A stretch of 41,120 nt of DNA, from NCBI GenBank assembly GCA_964538875.1, contig CAZIHO010000018.1, forward strand, positions 1 to 41,120, given 5' to 3'. Within the stretch, counting starts at the first letter, position 1. Each line of letters opens with the position of its first letter. Below are positions 1 through 18,000 of this stretch, piece after piece. A program made the translations under genes and the position numbers. The stretch comes from CAZIHO01 sp964538875. GTDB taxonomy: Bacteria; Pseudomonadota; Gammaproteobacteria; Chromatiales; Chromatiaceae. Under the pieces are notes generated by a model. That model did no database searches. It worked only from the letters and a program-made list of their open reading frames with translations, and had not been told where the DNA came from.

Positions 1-255
1 GGCAGGCAGGGTCCGCGCTGACCACCGGGAGCCCGCGGCCGGTCACGGGTCCGTCTCTTTTCTATCCAACCCTGGCTCCACGAGCCGGCCTCGCTCGCTA
101 GCTCGCCGGCGCAGGCTTCATTTTCCTGCCCACAGCCAAAAACGTCAGTTGCAATCGGGATCCCCAGAAAACTTCGCCCCAGCCAAATCCAACTCCCGGA
201 CAACCCACTAGACTAGATCCCTTAGCTGCTGGTCAGTTGACGGACCCCTGGAGCC
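1..255. other. Non-coding lead-in upstream of the SBP-MscS gene
   Basis: GC-rich sequence with no convincing coding frame on either strand. The only translational signal is a GGAG just two bases before the ATG at 256, which is closer than usual. I see no sigma-70 promoter that I would defend. The previous gene lies outside the window. Confidence 0.5.
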
Positions 256-3200
256 ATGCCGAACAAACTCCCGTTGAGGTACCTATTCGCCGGTGTCGCC
301 TTGCTGGTGGCCTTGGTGGCGGCCTGGCTGTCACTGGCGCCAGACGAGGTGCGGGCGGTCCCGGTGGGTTGGTACCACCATCCGCCCTTCGTTCGGGAAC
401 AGGCCAGCACAGGGGAACCGGCGGGCTACTACGTGGATATTTTGAATGAGGTAGCGCGACGGGAAAATCTGCGGCTGGAATATGTCAAGACCGACCGGCC
501 AGCGGTGTTAGAGGCTTTGGGCGGCAGCACCTCCTTGGTCATGGCCATGCCGGTCAGCATTACCGAGGATCGTAAACGCCAGGTCGATTTTTCTTGGCCA
601 GTGGGTAAACACCGGCTGGCCTTCGCCGCACGACGGGCGGCCGGGCCCCCGGCGCCGCTGGGGGTTGCCAGCCATCCGACCGTGGGTTCCCTCGGCGGCG
701 CCGCGCAACTGCACCTGCTGGAATCCTGGCACAAGGCGGGACTGATTGGGGGTATCCAGCAATTTGCTACCGCCCAGGAATTGGTGCAGGGGTTATTGAG
801 CGGGCAAGTGGATTGCATCCTGGATGAATCGGAATTCATCGACGACCTCCTACGCCAACATGCAGATACCCTCGGGCTAATTGACCCTGGCGAATTATCG
901 GCAGCACCCGTTTATAAGGCGTTTCCGGTTGCCCAGCACCAGGAGTGGTTGCTCAAGCGAGTCAACGATGGCCTGCGGTCCATGATGAATGACGGGAGTT
1001 ATTCCACCATTTACCGCAAGCACCGGGATAATGAATATGCCTCCCGGGACGCATCCGCTCCGGCCCCTGCCCCGGCGCCAGCCGAGCCGCGTCTCCCGGA
1101 CATCGAGATCGACGATCATTATGACTCCCGCGCCATCCTGGATAATTATTTCGACCTGATTTCCAACGAATCGGAGGGTATGCGGAATCAGTCGAGCCTA
1201 GACGACATTGATCGGTTCTTCTTGGAAGGCGAGCGGGAATTTGCGGCCAAGCTGCATCGTGCCCAGGTGCGCCTGAATGAATTGCTGTTACTGATTGATG
1301 GCCAGCCCAAGAATGCCCCCTATTTCGCCAGTTTTTATTATCGCCAGATCGAGGACTTGACCCAGTCGTTCGGGGCGGTGAGCGCCAGCCTAGAGGCCTA
1401 CCGGCAAAAGTTCAGCCTGGAAACCGCCCAGACCCAAAGCAATCTCAATATGATTCAAGCCTTGGAGATTTCTGAACCGGATCTATTGTGGCGCAAGGCC
1501 TGGATTGAAACCAATTTTGCATCCATCATTCAAAGCCAGTCCCGCTGGGTCCAGCAGCTTGACCAGTTGGTCAAGGAGAGCAGTGCGTTTCAAGCCAAAC
1601 TCACCGGCCTCATGGGGGACGCGGAACATGACATTTTCAAGGATTACCGGGGCTACTATGCCTATCGCTTCGATTTTCTTGGTAATCCCCAAGGCGCTGG
1701 AATCCCCTTTCAACTGAATGAACTGACCCGTAGCCTGCGAGGTTGGTGGGTAACTCTTCCGACTCAGCTCTTGGTGGTATTACCGGATGAACCCTGGTGG
1801 CCCACATTGCTGGGCCTGGCGGTCCTGGTGGCCCTGATGGGAGCGGGCCTCTGGGTGCAGGGACGCCGCCGGCATGGGTGGAACGTTCGGGAGTACGCTC
1901 GCTGCTATCGCACTGCGCTGCTCGGCGGATTCTTTCTGGCCGGTGCGCTTGCTCTCCCCAGCACCAGCGATAACCTATTCTTTTCCCTAGCCATGCTGTT
2001 TTTGGGGCTGGCGGTCACGGATTACAGTTGGCGGGACCGGCTTGGCCAGGATGGCCGACCCGGCCGGAATCCGCTGCTGCCGACCCTGGTCTCGGTATTC
2101 CTGATTGATCTGATGACGGACCTGCTGGCGCCGATGCGCGTCATTCTCGCTGGCCTAGTGTTATTGGCGCTGCTGAACCTAGCGGAGTTGGTCCGCCAGG
2201 TTCAACAACGGAGCCAACGAGGCTGGGACGTCCAGGCGGTGTGGGGGCTTGGCGGATGCATTTGGGCCGGTACGGGGCTTGCCGCTTGGATGGGCTATCT
2301 GTATCCGGCCATGATGATCGCCATCGTCGGGGGATTGGCTCTATCCGCCCTATACGCGGGCGCCATTCTGAGCCGCCAGCTATTGCGGCTGGCCCGGAAT
2401 CTATCTTCGGTCCGGGTGTCTGCCCGGAGCTTCATCTCCACGCTGGTCATCCCATTCGCTTGGCTGCTCTTATTGTTTGGCGCCATTCACTGGGCGGCCA
2501 ACGTATTTAACGCCAATTGGTATTTTCTGCACCTGTACGATGTGAATCTGGTCCCCTCTATTCCGGTACAAATCAGCCTGCGGCGAGCGCTCAATATTTT
2601 GTTGGCGGGTTTGTTGCTTAAGTTTTTCCTGTACTGGGCCGGGGAAATGCTGACCGCGTTTGCCGCCGCCCGGCAATTGGATCTGGTGGCCATCAATTCC
2701 AATTATTTGGTGGTGCGTTACCTGGCCTGGATACTCTTCATCACCCTCGCCTTTGCTTCCTTGCAAATCGAATGGGACAGCCTCAAGTGGATCGTCGGCG
2801 GCCTGAGCGTCGGCTTTGGCTTTGCCCTTAAAGACATTCTGGAAAACTTTTTCGCCGGAATCATCCTCTTGCTGGGGAAGCAGGTCCGGCCCGGCGATAC
2901 CATCGAATTCGGGGGTGTGTATGGCAAGGTGCAGCGCATCAATATCCGCGCCAGCTTCATCCGGACCGAGGACAATGCCCTGGTGGCGCTGCCCAACAGC
3001 CAGGTGGTGTCCAAAGAATACCGTAATTGGACCTTAAACGACTCCACCCGGCGCCATCAAGTCGACGTGGGGGTCGCCTATGGCTCGGACATTCAGTATG
3101 TGATCGAGACCCTGTTGGAAGTGATGAACTCGGCGAGCTTCCTCCTCAAGACCCGTCCGCCGGATGTGTTGTTCGTTGAATTCGGCGACAGCGCCATCCT

Positions 3201-3396
3201 GCTGCGGGCGCGATTTTGGATCCCCGTGGAGATTCGCACCCGCTCGGCCAGTATGCTGCGGCAAAGGTTCGAGGAGGCGTTCCGGGCCAGGGGAATCGTC
3301 ATCGCCTTCCCTCAATTGGATGTGCATCTGAATCCTGGCGTCCCGGAGGCCTCGCGCCTGGTGCGGGGGCAGGATGCTAACTTGGCACCTGGTTGA
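256..3396 (+). CDS. Solute-binding domain fused to MscS-type mechanosensitive channel
   Basis: Predicted inner-membrane channel of 1046 residues. Residues about 9-26 form a signal anchor. About 36-260 resemble a family 3 periplasmic solute-binding (amino-acid type) domain, beginning with the VGWYHHPPF segment. An Ala-Pro linker (about 262-275) and a long helical periplasmic region follow. From about 505 there are roughly ten hydrophobic segments. The last carries the MscS pore helix and beta domain (GFGFALKDILENFFAG near 852, then VRPGDTIEF and the LVALPNSQVVS segment). MscK-like channels also have a large periplasmic part, but here it is a ligand-binding fold, so I infer gating or modulation by a small molecule. 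No other start is near; ATG 256 has only a tightly spaced GGAG. The fold of the N-terminal domain is inferred from pattern. Confidence 0.85.
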   Translation: MPNKLPLRYLFAGVALLVALVAAWLSLAPDEVRAVPVGWYHHPPFVREQASTGEPAGYYVDILNEVARRENLRLEYVKTDRPAVLEALGGSTSLVMAMPVSITEDRKRQVDFSWPVGKHRLAFAARRAAGPPAPLGVASHPTVGSLGGAAQLHLLESWHKAGLIGGIQQFATAQELVQGLLSGQVDCILDESEFIDDLLRQHADTLGLIDPGELSAAPVYKAFPVAQHQEWLLKRVNDGLRSMMNDGSYSTIYRKHRDNEYASRDASAPAPAPAPAEPRLPDIEIDDHYDSRAILDNYFDLISNESEGMRNQSSLDDIDRFFLEGEREFAAKLHRAQVRLNELLLLIDGQPKNAPYFASFYYRQIEDLTQSFGAVSASLEAYRQKFSLETAQTQSNLNMIQALEISEPDLLWRKAWIETNFASIIQSQSRWVQQLDQLVKESSAFQAKLTGLMGDAEHDIFKDYRGYYAYRFDFLGNPQGAGIPFQLNELTRSLRGWWVTLPTQLLVVLPDEPWWPTLLGLAVLVALMGAGLWVQGRRRHGWNVREYARCYRTALLGGFFLAGALALPSTSDNLFFSLAMLFLGLAVTDYSWRDRLGQDGRPGRNPLLPTLVSVFLIDLMTDLLAPMRVILAGLVLLALLNLAELVRQVQQRSQRGWDVQAVWGLGGCIWAGTGLAAWMGYLYPAMMIAIVGGLALSALYAGAILSRQLLRLARNLSSVRVSARSFISTLVIPFAWLLLLFGAIHWAANVFNANWYFLHLYDVNLVPSIPVQISLRRALNILLAGLLLKFFLYWAGEMLTAFAAARQLDLVAINSNYLVVRYLAWILFITLAFASLQIEWDSLKWIVGGLSVGFGFALKDILENFFAGIILLLGKQVRPGDTIEFGGVYGKVQRINIRASFIRTEDNALVALPNSQVVSKEYRNWTLNDSTRRHQVDVGVAYGSDIQYVIETLLEVMNSASFLLKTRPPDVLFVEFGDSAILLRARFWIPVEIRTRSASMLRQRFEEAFRARGIVIAFPQLDVHLNPGVPEASRLVRGQDANLAPG

Positions 3397-3889
3397 ATAT
3401 CTGGGGACCTGGCCCACCGCGGGCGGGAAGTTTTCCTGTCGTTTCAAGACTCATTAAACGCCCAACGATCAGCCAGTTACACAAAGCCGTTTTTAGGAAT
3501 TCCAAGCCTGGGGGCCGTTTTGACTCCCTAAAACCGGTCGGCCATACTCAGCCCGGTCCAACGCATCTGTTTAGGTAGATATAGGGCTCCCCACGAACTC
3601 AGGTTGTTTGGCCGCCAGGTCCCGGTCCCCTCATCGCATCAGCCCGGATCTGCGGCACTCAGGGACCGGCCAGGGGGGGGCATGCCCAACCCGTCCACCG
3701 GCCTGACGGAGTAACCACCCTTGGCGGCGGATTCAAGTCTGGGGCGTTCCAGTCGATAGTCCCACCAGGGATGTCGAGACGGCCGGCGCCAAGCCAGGAT
3801 TGAACCCGGCCAGACTGGACTTTTTCAACGGGCGGATGACGTGACTCCGGTCCCGGCGTGGCGCCGGTTGCCCGCAGTGGAGATTTCAG
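3397..3889. other. 493-base intergenic region without a recognisable gene
   Basis: Lies between the channel gene and the first HD-GYP gene. It contains an eight-G run near 3674 and ACCGGCC as a direct repeat about 35 bases apart (near 3664 and 3698). A 61-codon frame at 3393-3578 has no ribosome-binding site or recognisable composition and was not accepted. I found no T-tailed terminator and no riboswitch core. It probably holds the end of one transcript and the promoter of the signalling operon, but I cannot place either. Confidence 0.45.
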
Positions 3890-4963
3890 GTGAATTTGAA
3901 TCTTGTCATCGTGGACGATTCGGCCATCAACCTGGCTCTATTCAAGCACCTGGTGAAGCGAATCGATGGAGTCACGGCCCATTGCTTTAGCTCATCCTTG
4001 GAGGCGCTGGACTGGTGTGTGGAGCTATGCCCGGACGTAGTGGTGGTGGATTACATGATGCCGGCCCTGGACGGCCTGGAGTTCATCTCCCGCCTACGTG
4101 CCACACCTGGGCGGGAGGACTTGCCGATGGTCATGGTCACCGCCAATAACCTCCGGGAAGTTCGCCAAGCGGCGCTACAGGCTGGCGCCACCGACTTCTT
4201 GACCAAGCCGGTGGATAAGGACGAGTTCATCGCCCGCCTGCGCAACATGGTCAACCTGCGCCGGGGCCAGCGTCTGCTGGCCGAGCGCGCCGCCCACTTG
4301 GCAGAAGAAGTAGCCGCCGCCACCCTCACCATCGTGCAACGGGAACGGGAGACCATCTTCCGCCTATCCCGGCTGGCGGAATTCCGGGACCCGGAAACCG
4401 GGAGCCACATCATGCGCATGGCCCACTATTCCCGGTTGATCGCCGAGGCCATGGGGCTGGAACCGGACCAGACTCAGTTGGTGTTCGAGGCGGCGCCTAT
4501 GCATGACGTGGGCAAGGTAGGCATCCCGGATTTGATCCTGCTGAAACCCTGCCGGCTCTCTCCGGAGGAATTCGTGGTGATGCAGCGCCATGCCACCATC
4601 GGCCATGACATCCTGGCCGGCAGCAGTTCGCCCATCCTGCGGGCGGCGGCGGCCATCGCCCTAGACCACCACGAGAAATGGGATGGCAGCGGCTATCCGC
4701 GCGGCATTGCCGGTGAGGCCATCAGCCTCCATGGTCGCATCGTCGCGGTGGCGGACGTGTTTGACGCCCTCACCTCGGATCGTCCCTATAAAAAGGCTTG
4801 GGAAATGGATGAGGCGGCCGCCCTGGTACGGGCCCAGTCCGGCCGGCATTTCGACCCCAATTGCGTGGCGGCGTTTTTCCGGGCTTTGCGCTCAATCCGG
4901 GACATTTACGGCACCTATCAGGATACGCCGGTGAACGTCACGGATCCCAGCCTATACACCTAA
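3890..4963 (+). CDS. Response regulator with HD-GYP c-di-GMP phosphodiesterase domain
   Basis: Cytoplasmic 357-residue protein. The N-terminal receiver (about 3-120) has the acidic pair D9-D10, phospho-acceptor D54 in VVVVDYMMPALDG, and the lysine in LTKPVDK. A helical linker leads to the HD-GYP domain (about 160-340) with H205-D206 in MHDVGKVGIP and G268-Y269-P270 in HHEKWDGSGYP. HD-GYP proteins hydrolyse cyclic di-GMP to pGpG or GMP. All the metal-binding motifs I can check are intact, so it is likely active and switched by phosphorylation. Start is GTG 3890 with TGGAGA about eight bases upstream. The FIST gene follows after 25 bases, and two Hpt-ended kinases follow that, which makes this receiver a plausible phosphorelay target. 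Confidence 0.93.
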   Translation: MNLNLVIVDDSAINLALFKHLVKRIDGVTAHCFSSSLEALDWCVELCPDVVVVDYMMPALDGLEFISRLRATPGREDLPMVMVTANNLREVRQAALQAGATDFLTKPVDKDEFIARLRNMVNLRRGQRLLAERAAHLAEEVAAATLTIVQRERETIFRLSRLAEFRDPETGSHIMRMAHYSRLIAEAMGLEPDQTQLVFEAAPMHDVGKVGIPDLILLKPCRLSPEEFVVMQRHATIGHDILAGSSSPILRAAAAIALDHHEKWDGSGYPRGIAGEAISLHGRIVAVADVFDALTSDRPYKKAWEMDEAAALVRAQSGRHFDPNCVAAFFRALRSIRDIYGTYQDTPVNVTDPSLYT

Positions 4964-4988
4964 TCCTAAGTACTGGTCAGAAACCGCC

Positions 4989-6131
4989 ATGGAAATCCGT
5001 CAAACCGAGTTCGCGTCCCCCGCCGATTCCCTGGAGCGGCTGGCGCCCCTGGCGGCCATTCAACCCCAATTGGCCCTGGTGTTCGGGGCCCCAGCCTATT
5101 TCCAGGACCGGACCTTCACCGCGCGGCTGGCGCAAGCCTTGCCAGCCGCAGCCCTGGTGGGCTGCTCCACCGCCGGCGAGATTGGCCTCGGGGGTGTACA
5201 CCAGGATCATTGCGTGGTCACCGCCGTCCGGTTCGAGGGGGCCAGCATCCAGGTGGTCAGCACGGATTTAGCCAACATGGCGGATTCCAAGGCCGCCGGC
5301 CGGCGCCTGGCAGAACAGTTGGAACGCACGGGGTTGCGCGCCCTGATGGTCTTTGGCCAGGGGATCCGCATTAACGGCAGCGCCCTGATCGCTGGACTCA
5401 CCGGGGTACTTGGCCCAGGGATCCCCATCACCGGCGGACTGGCCGGCGACAACGGCGCCTTTCTCCGCACCTGGACCCTGGGTCCGGCCGGCGTATCGGA
5501 GCGGGCCATCGTCGCCCTGGGTCTAGGGGGCGGGGGGCTGATTTTCAGCCACGGTTCCTTCGGCGGCTGGGAGCCCTTTGGGCCGGCGCGCCGGGTCACC
5601 CGCTGCGAAGGCAACATCCTATTCGAACTGGACGGGGCGCCCGCCCTCGGCCTGTACAAGCGCTACCTGGGTGCCTACGCCCAGGACCTGCCGGCCTCCG
5701 GCCTGCTGTTCCCGCTTGCCATGCTGTCGGAGGACCGCGCCCACATCGGCATCATCCGCACCATTTTGGGCATCGACGAAACCGACGGCAGCTTGATCCT
5801 GGCTGGTGAAATCAACCCGGGCGGCTACCTGCAACTGATGCACGCCTCCACCGATCGCTTGGTGGACGGCGCCGAAAGCGCGGCTCAGGCGGTCTTGGCC
5901 ATGCGCGGCGGCTCGAAACGGGGCCTTGGGGTGCTGGTGTCCTGCGTCGGGCGCAAGCTGGTCATGGGTGACCGGGTAGAGGAGGAAGTAGACGCGGTGG
6001 CCGCGACCCTGGGCGCCACCACCCGTCTGACCGGCTTCTATTCCTACGGCGAAATCAGCCCGGCGCCACCGGAGGGCGCCTGCGGGCTGCACAATCAGAC
6101 CATGACCATCACCTTCCTAGGAGAATCCTGA
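4989..6131 (+). CDS. FIST-domain sensory protein
   Basis: A 380-residue protein with the two halves of a FIST sensor: FIST-N about residues 30-220 (GCSTAGEIG, then GGLAGDNGAF) and FIST-C about 225-365 (GLYKRYLGAY, then YSYGEISP and LHNQTMT near the end). There is no signal peptide or membrane segment, so it is cytoplasmic. FIST domains are proposed to bind small ligands such as amino acids, and they are typically fused to or encoded beside histidine kinases and c-di-GMP enzymes. Here the next gene, a soluble hybrid kinase, starts six bases after the stop, so the FIST protein is probably its partner sensor. Start ATG 4989 lacks a strong Shine-Dalgarno sequence; short spacing from the upstream HD-GYP gene suggests translational coupling or read-through. 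Confidence 0.88.
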   Translation: MEIRQTEFASPADSLERLAPLAAIQPQLALVFGAPAYFQDRTFTARLAQALPAAALVGCSTAGEIGLGGVHQDHCVVTAVRFEGASIQVVSTDLANMADSKAAGRRLAEQLERTGLRALMVFGQGIRINGSALIAGLTGVLGPGIPITGGLAGDNGAFLRTWTLGPAGVSERAIVALGLGGGGLIFSHGSFGGWEPFGPARRVTRCEGNILFELDGAPALGLYKRYLGAYAQDLPASGLLFPLAMLSEDRAHIGIIRTILGIDETDGSLILAGEINPGGYLQLMHASTDRLVDGAESAAQAVLAMRGGSKRGLGVLVSCVGRKLVMGDRVEEEVDAVAATLGATTRLTGFYSYGEISPAPPEGACGLHNQTMTITFLGES

Positions 6132-6137
6132 CCGGCC

Positions 6138-9230
<3,093 letters not shown>

Positions 9231-9268
9231 CGGGGCGGGGGCTCGACGGTTAGGTCCGGCGCCCGCCA

Positions 9269-9287
9269 AACAACCGGCCGGCTTGTT
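9269..9287. repeat. Inverted repeat between the two hybrid kinase genes
   Basis: AACAA and TTGTT arms enclose a CCGGCCGG-like core, giving a near-palindrome of 19 bases, 39 bases after the stop of the first kinase. There is no T tract, so it is a weak candidate for a terminator and could equally be an operator. It lies in a 189-base gap. Confidence 0.3.
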
Positions 9288-9419
9288 GTCACGGCGTCTA
9301 CACTTAACGGCACCCTGCGGTCTGCCTAACCCACGAGGGACCTCCCTGGTCATCACCATGCGGCAAGTTGGTATCTGCCCATCCCCCCATGCCGCGCCGG
9401 CATGGAAGGCCCGCTGAAC

Positions 9420-14000
<4,581 letters not shown>

Positions 14001-14004
14001 ATCT

Positions 14005-15049
<1,045 letters not shown>

Positions 15050-15054
<5 letters not shown>

Positions 15055-15085
15055 GGCTGGACCGCCCCTGCGGCACCCCGCTAGG
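15050..15085. terminator. Possible hairpin between convergent genes
   Basis: CCTAG and CTAGG arms enclose a second small stem (CCGC-CCCT-GCGG at 15062-15073) between the convergent HD-GYP and kinase genes. There is no T run in either direction, so a terminator role is only suggested by the position. Confidence 0.25.
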
Positions 15086-15091
15086 CGCGAC

Positions 15092-18000
15092 TCAGGCGCC
15101 CGGCCCCAGCCACTTCAGCAGGGTTCCGTACAGGACTTCCGGCTTGACCGGCTTGATGATGAAGTCATCCATACCCGCCGCCGTGCAGCGGGCCTTGTCC
15201 TCGGCGAAGGCATTGGCGGTCATTGCCAGGATCGGCAAGCGGGTCCTGGACAAGGCACGAATGCGCCGGGTGGCCTCCAGGCCGTCCATGCGCGGCATTT
15301 GCATGTCCATCAGAATCAGGTCGTAGTCGTTTTCGCCGGCCAGGCGCACCGCCTCCAGCCCGTCTGAGGCCACATCCACCCGTAGACCCACGTCATCCAG
15401 CATCATGAGGCTGATTTCCTGGTTGACCGGCTCGTCCTCCACCAACAGGATGCGCCGTCCCCCATGCTGCCGTTGCAGCACCAGCCCCGGGTCCTCGTCC
15501 ACCCGGACGGACTCGGCGGCCTTGGCGGATTGATCTTTCTTGAGCCGCACCCGCAGCCAAAAGCGGCTTCCCTGCCCTAATTGACTGTCCGCGCCGGCGC
15601 TCCCCCCCATCAATTCAGCCAGGCGCTTGGTGATGGCCAGTCCCAGGCCGGTGCCACCATACTTGCGGGTGGTGCTGCTATCCGCCTGTTCAAAGGCCGC
15701 GAACAGTTTGGCCAGCGTGTCCGGATCGATGCCGATGCCGCTGTCCCGGACTTCAAATTGGATGCACACCCAGTCCGGGCCTTCCTGCAACAGGAAGGCC
15801 CGCAGGCTGATGCCGCCGCTTTCGGTGAACTTGACCGCGTTGGTGCCATAGTTGAGCAGCGCTTGCTGAAGCCGGACCGGATCCCCCACCAGCGGGGGCA
15901 GATGGGGTTGAACTTGGACTCCCAAGGTCAGGCCCTTGGCCTGGGCCCGGTCCTTGAGCATGGACACCACGCCCGCCAGGATCTGCTCCACCCGCAGCGG
16001 CGCTTCCTCCAGCTCAAACTTGCCGGCCTCGATCTTGGACAAGTCCAGCACCGCATTGATGATGCCCAGCAGGTGTTCCCCGGCGGCTTCCAGCTTTTCC
16101 AGCCGTTCCGCCTGCTCCGGCGCCAGGCCCGCCCGGCGAATCAGATGGGCCATGCCGGTGATGGCGTTGAGGGGCGTGCGGATTTCATGGGACATGTTGG
16201 CCAGAAAAGCGCTCTTGGCCACGTTGGCCGTTTCGGCGGCTTCTTTGGCCACCGCCAATTCCGCTGTGCGCTGGTCCACCAAGTCTTCCAGATGATGCCG
16301 GTACCGTTCCAGCTCGGCGGCGGCGGCTTGTTGCACACTGATGTCCATGCAGAAACCGATATAACCGAGAAAGCCGCCTTGACTATCGTAGCGGGGCGTC
16401 TCATCGTCCCGGATCCAACGGAATAGGCCGTCCGCGTGGCGCAGCCGGTAATCGATGCTGAACGGTTGACGTTGCACGAAGTGACTGGCGTGGGTGCTCA
16501 AGTAGCGCTTGGCGTCGTCCGGATAGATCCCGTGCGTCCAGCCATCGCCCAATTCTTGGTCCAGGGATCGGCCGGTGAAGCGCAGCCAGGGTTCATTGAA
16601 ATAGTCGCACCGCCCGTCCAGGCCGGAGGTCCGGATCAGGGCGGAACCGCCGTTGGCCAGGGTGCGGAAATGTTGCTCGCTTTCCCGCAACGCGGCCTCG
16701 ACCCGCTTGCGCCCGGTCACATCGGTGCCCACGCCCACCATGGCGACGGGCTGGCCCTGGGGGTCCCGGACCAGAGTGGTGCGCAGATCCACCAACAATT
16801 GGGAGCCATCCGGCCGGTTGTTGACCACGATGCCGGACCAGCCGCCCTGTTCCAGGGTGGCCGCCACGATTTGCGCCTGGGTCGCGTCCGCCTGGGGTGA
16901 ATCGCCGTATCCGGACACATGCTGGCCAACCCGTTCTTCGACGCCCACATCAAGGGCCCGGGCCTCCGCCGCGTTGATATAGGTCACCACGCCGTGCAGG
17001 TCGGTGATGGTCACATGATCCTGAATTTGATCCAGCACCAGGGCCTGCAAGCGCAGGCGTTCCTCGATCTGTTTGTGCTCGCTGATGTCCAGGTTGACGC
17101 CGATATATTGGGTGATGTTGCCGGCCCCGTCCCGTTGCGGAGCGGCCGCGCCATAGACCCAGGTCACTGTTCCTGCCGGGGTCTGAAAACGGAATTCCTG
17201 GCTCCAGGAGCCATTCGACTCCATCATGTGCCGCCAGGCCGACTCGACGCCGGGCCGGTCTTCCGGATGAATGCCCGCCAGCCAGCCCTTGCCCTGCGCC
17301 TGCTCCGGGGACAGGCCGGCCATCTCGCACCAACGGGGGTTGGTATAGAGGCAGTCCCCATGGCCGTCGGTCTGGTAGATGCCCACCGGTGCCAGGGTCG
17401 CCAGGGTGCGAAACATGGCCTCGCTGTCGCGCAGGGCGATCTCGGTGCGCTTGCGCTCGGAAATGTCCTGGAATAGAGCGACAAAATAGTCCACCGAGCC
17501 GTCCGCCCGGCGCACGCAGCGCACCGACATAGCGGCGTCCACCTGGGTACCATCCTTACGGATGAAGCGTTTTTCCATGGCGTAGCCGTCGATCTCGCCC
17601 GCCACCACCCGGTTGAACTGGGCCACATCCAGGTCCAGATCATCCGGGTGGGTCAGGTCCGGCCAGGTCAAGCGCGTCAGTTCCTCCCGCCCATAGCCCA
17701 ACATCCCACACAGGGACTCATTGGCCTCGATCCAGCCCTTGGTGGGGGAGGTGATGGCGATGGCCACCAGGGGCAGATTGAAATAACTGCGAAACCGGCT
17801 TTCGCCCGCCAGCCGGGACTGTTCCGCTTCCTTGCGCTCGGTGGCGTCGATGCAGATACCGGCCATGCGGACCGGCTGGCCCTGGGAGTCATAGGTGGTA
17901 TTGCCTTGGGCCGCGATCCACCGGACTTCTCCGCTAGGTAACAGGATGCGGTACTCACTGAACAGGGGTGTTCGATCCCGCGCGGCGGCCTGGATGTGCT

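Noticed and set aside
3393..3578. 61-codon frame after the channel gene
   Set aside because: No ribosome-binding site, no hydrophobic or repeat pattern, and proline/glycine-rich composition typical of non-coding GC-rich DNA.
3660..3720. G-run and ACCGGCC direct repeats as a possible attachment site
   Set aside because: No integrase gene, no tRNA gene and no target duplication nearby; repeats this short occur by chance in GC-rich DNA.
15581..16426. 281-residue open frame on the plus strand
   Set aside because: Antisense shadow of the kinase HATPase/HisKA region; Gly/Gln/Arg-rich with no domain and no ribosome site.
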